A stretch of DNA of 64,000 bases from Desulfovibrionaceae bacterium (lineage in GTDB: Bacteria; Desulfobacterota; Desulfovibrionia; Desulfovibrionales; Desulfovibrionaceae). A program made the translations under genes and the position numbers. Positions 57,823-64,000 of this stretch are shown here, one piece after another; position 1 is the first letter of the stretch, and every line of letters starts with the position of its first letter. Under the pieces are notes generated by a model. The model worked only from the letters and a program-made list of their open reading frames with translations. It was not told where the DNA came from and made no database searches. Where the stretch lies: assembly GCA_016932995.1 (NCBI GenBank), contig JAFGBU010000040.1, positions 1 to 64,000 of the forward strand, given 5' to 3'.

Positions 57823-57976
57823 CTCCCCCCTCCTGGCTTTCGGCCCGACCGGGCCATGGCTCAATGCAAATCCATGAAACCTACAATTACCCCTGATACA
57901 GGGCCGGGACGGACAAAGGCAAAGCGTTATTCTCAATCCTTGCCTCGTGTTACATCGAAAATACCTATATCAAGGG

Positions 57977-57993
57977 CCGGGACCCCGTCCCGG
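57977..57993. repeat. Hairpin in the yedE/merR intergenic region
   Basis: CCGGGAC/GTCCCGG, 7-bp stem with CCC loop, between the divergent yedE and MerR-type genes. Confidence 0.5.
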
Positions 57994-57998
57994 ACAAC

Positions 57999-58027
57999 TT
58001 GTCTCCGCGGCCCGACTTGGATATAGA
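57999..58027 (+). promoter_or_regulatory. Promoter of the MerR-type gene
   Basis: TTGTCT, 17-bp spacer, TATAGA, 36 bp before the GTG start. Confidence 0.7.
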
Positions 58028-58062
58028 GCAATGAAGAACAACAACCCCGACGGAGCGCTCTG

Positions 58063-58602
58063 GTGTCCGAGAAAAGCCTCTTGTCCGTGGCCGAGATAGC
58101 CCGCCGCATAGGCGCGCCCGAGTCCACGGTCCACTACTGGAAGAACCGCTTCGCCCAGCACATCCCGAGCGTGGGCCAGGGCCGCCAGAAGCGCTTCAGG
58201 TCCGAGGCCGTGGCCGTGTTCACGGCCATCTCCGAGATGCTGAAGGACGGGCACACGGCCAAGGACGTCATGGACCGACTGGCCAAGGACTATCCCCTGA
58301 CCGCCCAGGCCGTTCCCGAGGTCCCGGACAGGCCCGCGGCCGGACAGGCCCTGGAGCCGGCCATGAACCTGGCCGCGGCCATGGGCCTGGAGATGGCCAA
58401 GTCCCTGGGCGAGGGCCTGCGCAGGGCGCTTGCCCCGGCCCCGGACCAGGGCCTGTCCGGGGAAATCGAGCGCCTAAGGTCCGAAAACCAGGAGCTCAGG
58501 GACAAGATGGGCGTGCTCGAGGCCGAGATGGTCCGGCTGCGCAAGGACCGCCGGGACATGGAGAAGTACCTTCTTGACAAGATGAAGGGCATGACTACCT
58601 AA
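58063..58602 (+). CDS. MerR-type regulator with C-terminal coiled coil
   Basis: 179 aa from GTG 58063. The HTH is LLSVAEIARRIGAPESTVHYWKNRF (residues ~6-30), with FRSEAVAVFTAISEMLKDG continuing the MerR wing/helix. Residues ~135-175 form a Glu/Arg/Leu coiled coil (EIERLRSENQELRDKMGVLEAEM region), as in other dimeric regulators. Target genes are unknown; the divergent yedE operon is one candidate. Confidence 0.85.
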   Translation: MSEKSLLSVAEIARRIGAPESTVHYWKNRFAQHIPSVGQGRQKRFRSEAVAVFTAISEMLKDGHTAKDVMDRLAKDYPLTAQAVPEVPDRPAAGQALEPAMNLAAAMGLEMAKSLGEGLRRALAPAPDQGLSGEIERLRSENQELRDKMGVLEAEMVRLRKDRRDMEKYLLDKMKGMTT

Positions 58603-58636
58603 GCCCCCGTGTCGCGGGGCGCCGAACCGCCATCCC

Positions 58637-58656
58637 GCTCCCCGGCGGGTCCGCCG
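58637..58656 (+). repeat. GC hairpin in the htpG leader
   Basis: CCCCGGCGG/CCGCCGGGG, 9-bp stem with a 2-base gap, preceded by CCCCG/CGGGG at 58608-58622. There is no T-run. It may end the MerR transcript or structure the htpG leader. Confidence 0.5.
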
Positions 58657-58710
58657 GGGCCCCGGGGCCGCGACCCAGCCAGCCGAGTCAAAACGTCGAG
58701 GAGGACGAAG

Positions 58711-60606
58711 ATGCCGGATACGGCCAAGACTTGCGAGTTCAAGGCGGAGATCAGACAGCTCCTGGATATCCTGGTCCACTCCCTGTACACCAAAAAAGAG
58801 ATATTCCTCCGCGAGCTCGTCTCCAACGCCTCGGACGCCCTGGACAAGTACCGCTTCGCAACGGCCGGCGAGGCCGAGGCCGACCTGGGCATCCAGATCG
58901 CCCTGGACAAGGACCAAAAGACCCTGACCGTGACCGACAACGGCCTGGGCATGACCCGCGACGAGCTGGCCGCCAACCTGGGGACCATCGCCCACTCGGG
59001 CTCGGCCGAGTTTCTGAAGAGGGCCGCGGAGTCCAAGCAGGGCCTGGACAGTCTCATCGGCCGCTTCGGGGTCGGGTTCTACTCCGTGTTCATGGTCGCG
59101 GACGAGGTCGTGGTCCGCACCAAATCCCACCTCGAGGGCGAGGCGGCCATGGAGTGGAAATCCGACGGCAAGGGCGGATACGAGCTGCGCCGGCTGGACC
59201 AGGACCTGCCCCGGGGCACGTCCGTGACCCTCAGGCTCAAGGACTCCGTGGCCGGCGAGTTCACCTCGCCCGAGACGGTCAAGGCCGTGATCCGCAGGCA
59301 CTCCAACTTCATCTCCTTCCCGATCCAGGTGGACGGCGAGAGGGTCAACACCGTGCCCGCCCTGTGGCGCGAGCCCAAGTTCCAGATCAAGCCCGAGCAG
59401 TACCGCGAGTTCTACTCCTTCCTGACCTTCGACGACCAGGAGCCCCTGGAGACCATGCACGTGTCCGTGGACGCCCCGGTCCAGTTCAACGGCCTGCTGT
59501 TCATCCCCGGCCGGGGCCAGGACCTGTTCGGCCTGGACCGGGACAGCTGGGGCCTGGACCTGTACGTCAAAAGGGTGCTCATCGAGCGCCAGAACAAGGA
59601 CCTGCTTCCCCGGCACCTGGGCTTCGTCAAGGGCGTGGTGGACACCGAGGACCTGCCCCTGAACATCTCCCGCGAGACCCTCCAGGACAACCTGCTGATC
59701 AGAAAGATCCAGACCACCCTGACCAAGCACGTCCTCGGCCACCTGGAAAAGGCGGCCAAGGACGACGCTGGCCGCTACGCCGAGTTCTGGGCGGCCCACG
59801 GCCAGATGTTCAAGACCGGGTACCTGGACTTCGCCAACCGCGAGGCCTTTGCCGGACTCCTGCGCTTCAGCTCCTCGGCCCTTGACGACGCCAAGGCCCT
59901 GACCTCCCTGGAGGAGTACGCCTCCCGGGCCAAGGAGGGCCAGAAGGCCGTGTTCTACGCCACCTGCCCCAGCTTCGAGGCCGCGGCCCTGAACCCGCAC
60001 CTGGAGATGTTCCGGACCAAGGGCGTCGAGGTCCTGTACCTCTTCGACCCCATCGACGAGTTCATCATGGACGCCCTGCGCGAGTTCAAGGGCCTGGCCC
60101 TGAAGGCCGCGGAGCACGCCGGGGCCGCGGACCTCAAGGACCTGCCCGACGTGGTCAAGACCAAACGGCCGGCCAAGATGGCCAAAAAGGACCAGGAGGC
60201 CTTTCCGGGCTTTCTGGACCGCATCCGGGACATCCTCGGGGACAAGGCGGCCGGGGTCCGGGCCTCGGACCGGCTCAGGCAGAGCCCGTGCTGCCTGGCC
60301 AGCCCGGACGGCCAGACCACCTCGGGCATGGACCGGATCATGCGCGTCATGGCCCGGGACGCCGGGCTGCCCAAGAAGATACTGGAGCTGAACCCGGATC
60401 ACGAGCTGGTGCGCAACATGCTCCAAATATACGAAGCCGACCCCAAGGACCCGTTCCTGGAGCAGGCCGCCCAGCAGCTCTTCGAGTCGGCCATGCTCCT
60501 GGAGGGTTTTCTCGACGACCCCCACGCCCTGGTCGGCCGGCTGCAGGACCTCTTGACCAAGGCCAGCGCTTGGTACACAAACGTGAAGGGGCCGAACGAC
60601 AACTGA
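58711..60606 (+). CDS. htpG: Chaperone HtpG (Hsp90)
   Basis: 631 aa from ATG 58711 with GAGGAGG upstream. The GHKL ATPase N-domain shows FLRELVSNASDALDKYRF, DNGLGMTRDEL, IAHSGSAEF and GRFGVGFYSVFMVAD. The middle domain has LYVKRVLI and LPLNISRETLQ. The C-terminal dimerisation domain lacks a MEEVD tail, as expected in bacteria. No CIRCE element was seen upstream. Confidence 0.97.
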   Translation: MPDTAKTCEFKAEIRQLLDILVHSLYTKKEIFLRELVSNASDALDKYRFATAGEAEADLGIQIALDKDQKTLTVTDNGLGMTRDELAANLGTIAHSGSAEFLKRAAESKQGLDSLIGRFGVGFYSVFMVADEVVVRTKSHLEGEAAMEWKSDGKGGYELRRLDQDLPRGTSVTLRLKDSVAGEFTSPETVKAVIRRHSNFISFPIQVDGERVNTVPALWREPKFQIKPEQYREFYSFLTFDDQEPLETMHVSVDAPVQFNGLLFIPGRGQDLFGLDRDSWGLDLYVKRVLIERQNKDLLPRHLGFVKGVVDTEDLPLNISRETLQDNLLIRKIQTTLTKHVLGHLEKAAKDDAGRYAEFWAAHGQMFKTGYLDFANREAFAGLLRFSSSALDDAKALTSLEEYASRAKEGQKAVFYATCPSFEAAALNPHLEMFRTKGVEVLYLFDPIDEFIMDALREFKGLALKAAEHAGAADLKDLPDVVKTKRPAKMAKKDQEAFPGFLDRIRDILGDKAAGVRASDRLRQSPCCLASPDGQTTSGMDRIMRVMARDAGLPKKILELNPDHELVRNMLQIYEADPKDPFLEQAAQQLFESAMLLEGFLDDPHALVGRLQDLLTKASAWYTNVKGPNDN

Positions 60607-60627
60607 CGCGGAAACAGGGGGACATTC

Positions 60628-62031
60628 ATGGGCGGGGCCCTGGACTATCACCTGGCCACGGCGCACGTGAGGGGACGCCTCTCGGCCCGGGGCGTGGACT
60701 GGGTCAACCGGCCGCCGGAGCACAAGCTCTATCCCGGCCTCCCCGGCCTTACCCTGCCCCGGCCGCAGGGCCTTCCCGACCTGTCCCTGGCCCGGGCCCT
60801 GCACGGCCCGGCGGGCGCCCTTGAACCGGACGTCCGGACCCTTTCAAACCTCCTGTTCCTGGCCTGGGGCGTGACCGCGACCCAGAGCGGCCACAGCGGC
60901 GAGCACCAGCTGCGCAGCGCGGCCTCGGCCGGGGCCCTCTACCCAACCGAAATCTACGTCGCCCTGGAGAGCTGGCCGGGCCTGGAGGACGGCCTGTACC
61001 ACTACCGGTCCTCGGGCCACTGTCTGGCCAGGCTGCGCCAAGGCCGGGTCCTGGGCGACCGGGGCTTCGGGGCCAGGTTCTTCTTGTCCTCGATCTTTTT
61101 GCGCAGCGCCTGGAAGTACGGGGAGCGGGCCTTCCGCTACTGCCTGCTGGACGCCGGGCACGTGGCCGAGAACCTCAAGCTCGCGGCCGCGGCCATGGGC
61201 CTGAACCTGGACCTGGAGACCGAGTTCAACGACCAGCAGGTCAACGCCTTTCTCGGCCTGGACCCGGGGATCGAGGGCTGCCTGGCCGTCCTCGGGAGCG
61301 CCAAGGACCTGGCCCGGCCCCTGCCGGCCGCAGGTCCCGAGGCCGTGGCCGGGCACGAGACGGGCCGGACCTCCGACCCCGGACACGGCATGGAGGTCAT
61401 CCTTGCGGCCTACAGATCGGGCTGCGGCCCTGGTCCCGGCCCGGACCAGGACCTGGCCTGGCCAGGGCCCGAGGACGCGCCCCGGACCGGGCTGCCAGAG
61501 ACCAAAGGCCCGGACGCGCCCCTGGGCGAGACCGTGGTCAAGAGGCGCTCCAGGCGGGAGTTCTCGGACCGGCCCCTGGACCTGTCCGAGCTGGCCGGGC
61601 TGGCCCGGGTCCTCGACCAGGGCCCGAACCCGCAACTGCGGGCCGGTTTCGCGCTCGGCCGGGTCCAGGGCCTGGATGCGGGCTTCTACCTCCTGGACCC
61701 GGAGGCCAAGGGCTTGAGCCTGCACAGGCCCGGGTTGATCCTGTCCTCCATGGCCCAGGTCTGCCTGGACCAGTCCTGGCTGTCCAGGGCCGCGCTGCAC
61801 GTCCTGTATCTGATAGACTTGGCGCGCCTGGACGCGGCCGGGCCCCGGGCCTACCGCCGGGCCATGATCCAGATGGGCCGCCTGGGCCAGAGGACCTACC
61901 TGGCGGCCACGGCCCTGGGCCTGGGCTGCTGCGGGGTGGGCTCGATCTACGACCGCGAGGCCCAGAGGCTGCTCAGGCTGCCCGAGTCCGTGTACCTGCC
62001 CTACATCAACGCCGTGGGCCCGGTCGCTTAG
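60628..62031 (+). CDS. SagB-type protein with two nitroreductase-like domains
   Basis: 467 aa. The first domain (about 70-235) has LSNLLFLAWGVT, RSAASAGALYPTEIYVAL and GERAFRYCLLDAGHVAENLKLAAAAMGL, the SagB/ThcOx signature for FMN-dependent oxidases. A second, shorter copy (about 300-467) begins VVKRRSRREFSDRPLDLSELAGLARVL and ends LGCCGVGSIYD. SagB enzymes oxidise azolines in RiPP pathways, but no precursor peptide or cyclodehydratase lies nearby, so another redox role is likely. It follows htpG by 21 bp and overlaps the next gene tail-to-tail. Confidence 0.83.
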   Translation: MGGALDYHLATAHVRGRLSARGVDWVNRPPEHKLYPGLPGLTLPRPQGLPDLSLARALHGPAGALEPDVRTLSNLLFLAWGVTATQSGHSGEHQLRSAASAGALYPTEIYVALESWPGLEDGLYHYRSSGHCLARLRQGRVLGDRGFGARFFLSSIFLRSAWKYGERAFRYCLLDAGHVAENLKLAAAAMGLNLDLETEFNDQQVNAFLGLDPGIEGCLAVLGSAKDLARPLPAAGPEAVAGHETGRTSDPGHGMEVILAAYRSGCGPGPGPDQDLAWPGPEDAPRTGLPETKGPDAPLGETVVKRRSRREFSDRPLDLSELAGLARVLDQGPNPQLRAGFALGRVQGLDAGFYLLDPEAKGLSLHRPGLILSSMAQVCLDQSWLSRAALHVLYLIDLARLDAAGPRAYRRAMIQMGRLGQRTYLAATALGLGCCGVGSIYDREAQRLLRLPESVYLPYINAVGPVA

Positions 62032-62665
62032 GCCGCCGGGAGAGCCCCGCGGCCAGGACCGCGCCGGACATGGCCAAAACGGCCCCCAGGGCGGCCAGGG
62101 CCATGTCCTTCTGGCCGTCCCAGACGTCGCCCTGGGTGCCCAGATAGGCCTGGCCCAGGTCCCCGCCGAAGATCACGGCCGCCCACCACTCGATGATCTC
62201 AAAGGACATGGACATGGACATGAGCAGCAGGGCCGGGAACAGGTGGCCCCTAAACCCGGCCAGGCCGCCGCTGCGCAAGAGCGTCTCCCTGGCCGGCAGA
62301 TAGAGCAGCAGGCCGAACAGAAAATGCGCCAGGCGGTCGAAGTGGTTGCGCTCAAAACCCAGCACGGCGTTCAGGGAGCGGCCGAACAAGGCCTCGGACC
62401 AGCGGTCGTAGGGCACCTGGGCGTAGGTGTAGTGGGCGCCCACGCAGTGCAGGCACAGGAACACGAAGACCAGGACGTAGGAGAGGCGCGAGAGCGGACG
62501 GCTGCGGAACGTGGCCCAGAGATAGACGAAGACGACCCCCACGAGCACGTTTTCCAGGGCCCAGTCCTCGAAGTACCAGGGCTCGATGGCCAGGGCCGCC
62601 CAGACCGCGGCGAACACCGCGGCCAGGACCAGGGCCCAGCGCTGTCCGGGATTGAACCTGGCCAT
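62006..62665 (-). CDS. DUF2238 membrane protein
   Basis: 219 aa from ATG 62665 with GGGGAGAG upstream. Six or so hydrophobic helices occur. The family pattern is GFERNHFDRLAHFLFGLLLYLPARE near 103-127 and SMSFEIIEWW near 155. The function is unknown. It overlaps the preceding gene by 26 bp, tail to tail. Confidence 0.85.
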   Translation of the reverse strand: MARFNPGQRWALVLAAVFAAVWAALAIEPWYFEDWALENVLVGVVFVYLWATFRSRPLSRLSYVLVFVFLCLHCVGAHYTYAQVPYDRWSEALFGRSLNAVLGFERNHFDRLAHFLFGLLLYLPARETLLRSGGLAGFRGHLFPALLLMSMSMSFEIIEWWAAVIFGGDLGQAYLGTQGDVWDGQKDMALAALGAVLAMSGAVLAAGLSRRPKRPGPRR

Positions 62666-62766
62666 ACTCTCCCCCTGTCCGGGAGCTTACCTGAAACAGG
62701 GGCCCGAGGCCAAGGCCCGGAACCCCGGCCTCTGCGCAGAGGCCGCCTGCGCAAACCCGAAGCGGC

Positions 62767-63576
62767 CTAGATGAACAAGAGCAGGCTCAGGGCCATCACG
62801 GCCATGCCCGCGACCAGCCCGTAGACCGACAGGTGGTGCTCGCCGTAGCGCTCGGCCGCGGGCAAGAGCTCGTCCAGGGAAATGAAGACCATTATCCCGG
62901 CCACCGAGGCGAACAGGACGCCGAAGAGCGCGGGGCTGAAAAAAGGCAACAGGATCAAATAACCGATGAGCGCGCCGACCGGCTCGGCCAGGCCCGAGAG
63001 AAAGGAGAGGACAAAGGCCTTTTTCCTGCTTCCGGTGGCGTAGTACACGGGCACGGAGACCGCGACGCCCTCGGGCACGTTGTGGATGGCGATGGCCACG
63101 GCAATGGCCACGCCCAGGGCCGGGTCGGCCAGGGCCGAGGTAAAGGTCGCCAGACCCTCGGGAAAATTGTGCACGGCAATGGCCAGGGCCGTGAACAGGC
63201 CCATGCGATAGAGGCCTTGCGAATCCCGCAGCCCGGGAGGCCGGACCTTCATGTCCTCCACGGCCCTGATCTCGTGCGGGTTGCCGGCCTCGGGCACCAT
63301 GCGGTCGATGAACGCCGCAATCAAAATCCCGCTGAAAAAGGCCGCGGCCGAGACCCAGGCCGCGCCGCCAGCCCCCAGGTCCGCGACAAGGGCCTCCCTG
63401 GCCTTGGCCAATATCTCGACAAAGGACACGTAGAGCATGACCCCGGCCGAAAAGCCCAGGGACAGGGACAAAAACCTCACATTGGTCCTGCGGGCGAAAA
63501 AGGCCAGGCAACTGCCCACCCCGGTGCACAGCCCGGCGAACAGGGTCAGGCCAAAGGCAAAGAGCGGCGAATCCAT
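62767..63576 (-). CDS. zupT: ZIP-family zinc transporter
   Basis: 269 aa from ATG 63576 with GGGAGA upstream. Eight hydrophobic helices and the ZIP metal-site motifs are visible: [21 protein letters not shown] (HNFPEG) and [23 protein letters not shown] (HNVPEG). It imports zinc and related divalent metals. It is divergent from znuA across 143 bp, so joint zinc regulation is plausible. Confidence 0.93.
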   Translation of the reverse strand: MDSPLFAFGLTLFAGLCTGVGSCLAFFARRTNVRFLSLSLGFSAGVMLYVSFVEILAKAREALVADLGAGGAAWVSAAAFFSGILIAAFIDRMVPEAGNPHEIRAVEDMKVRPPGLRDSQGLYRMGLFTALAIAVHNFPEGLATFTSALADPALGVAIAVAIAIHNVPEGVAVSVPVYYATGSRKKAFVLSFLSGLAEPVGALIGYLILLPFFSPALFGVLFASVAGIMVFISLDELLPAAERYGEHHLSVYGLVAGMAVMALSLLLFI

Positions 63577-63719
63577 GCGTGAATCTCCCGGATCTTGCCC
63601 ATCACGACCCATGGCATATGGCATTGTCCCGGGCCTGATGCCAAAGCCGGAACCTTTGACAAGGCCGGTCTTTTAAACGCATTATCCATGCCTCGATCAT
63701 TAGCCATGGGAGAAGGCCC

Positions 63720-64000
63720 ATGAAACGCCTCTTTCTTGTCCTCGCCCTTGTCTGCCTCACGGCCGCCCCGATCCCCGGCCAGGCCGGGGGCAAACTTCGC
63801 CTGGCCGTGAGCATCGCGCCCCAGAAGTACCTTGTCGAGCGCCTGGGCGGCGACCTGGTCCGGACAACGGTCATGCTCCCGGCCGGGGCCAGCCCGGCCG
63901 TGTACGAGCCCAGGCCCTCGCAGATGCTCGAGATCTCCGACGCGCGCGCCTACTTGGCCATAGGCGTGCCCTTTGAGCGCGCCTGGCTGCCCAGGATGCT
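63720..64000 (+). CDS. znuA: Zinc ABC transporter substrate-binding protein, 5' part
   Basis: The first 93 codons are visible. A signal peptide (RLFLVLALVCLTAAPIPGQAGG) precedes the cluster 9 binding-protein start LRLAVSIAPQKYLVERLGGDLVRTTVMLPAGASPAVYEPRPSQM, where metal-site residues are typical of ZnuA/MntC proteins. The protein would bring zinc or manganese to an ABC importer. The gene is cut by the window edge. The ATG at 63720 follows GGGAGAAGG. Confidence 0.87.
   Translation, partial: MKRLFLVLALVCLTAAPIPGQAGGKLRLAVSIAPQKYLVERLGGDLVRTTVMLPAGASPAVYEPRPSQMLEISDARAYLAIGVPFERAWLPRM

Noticed and set aside
58603-58710. CIRCE or other heat-shock operator before htpG
   Set aside because: No TTAGCACTC-N9-GAGTGCTAA dyad is present; only GC hairpins are seen.
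63577-63719. Zur box between zupT and znuA
   Set aside because: Short ATGGCAT-like pieces occur, but no convincing dyad could be fitted; zinc control remains an inference from gene content.

Overview
The window reads as chromosomal DNA of a GC-rich, Gram-negative, flagellated anaerobe, most likely a member of the Desulfovibrionaceae (inferred from gene content and order, not from a marker phylogeny). Pointers are a periplasmic Tat-exported formate dehydrogenase, a two-step -24/-12 (sigma-54) flagellar layout with an NtrC-type regulator, an ADP-forming acyl-CoA synthetase beside a Pta-N-terminal-like protein, a YedE/TusA/DUF3343 selenium-type cluster, and LPS heptose genes. Nearly all codons end in G or C, so long antisense open frames are everywhere and are ignored here.

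Layout. 1-1.5 kb: 5' part of a formate dehydrogenase catalytic subunit with Cys in place of Sec. 1.7-10.1 kb: two glycosyltransferases, then fliK-flgD-flgE and a flagellin, with sigma-54 promoters before fliK and flagellin. 10.1-14.1 kb: rnc, an ADP-forming acyl-CoA synthetase and an AAA_26/DRTGG protein. 14.1-15.7 kb: a 149-bp structured repeat and a sigma-54 activator whose receiver domain has lost its phosphorylation residues. 15.7-22.2 kb: an envelope or flagellar glycan operon (SGNH protein, deacetylase-GT4 fusion, GT2, Cys-cluster protein, heptose-1-P adenylyltransferase). 22.2-23.7 kb: an AT-rich patch with one foreign-looking gene and two tRNAs, one of which has a leucine-type body but the alanine anticodon UGC. 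23.7-32.2 kb: NIF3, zinc-ribbon protein, RNase P RNA, ispDF, cysS, pgl, TerC and an SDR. 32.2-43.2 kb: an orphan small protein, the second repeat copy, typA, a metallo-beta-lactamase, sppA-rpsA, an AMIN protein, then GT, Hpt, exported acetolactate decarboxylase, cheD and a TetR regulator. 43.4-54.6 kb: uvrA, an MFS transporter, pyrF, folD-eno, coaX, an aminotransferase and purD-purE. 54.6-57.8 kb: a six-gene minus-strand run including a selenium-type YedE/TusA/DUF3343 set. 58-64 kb: a MerR regulator, htpG, a double nitroreductase-domain protein, a DUF2238 membrane protein, a ZIP zinc transporter and the start of znuA.

The observations most worth following up are (1) the class II, leucine-like tRNA with anticodon UGC, which by known LeuRS/AlaRS identity rules should carry leucine to alanine codons; (2) two copies, 18.8 kb apart, of a 149-bp five-hairpin repeat bounded by CTAG and sitting exactly on stop codons, with a compensatory base-pair change between copies; and (3) the pairing of a Cys-type formate dehydrogenase with a selenium-handling gene cluster.
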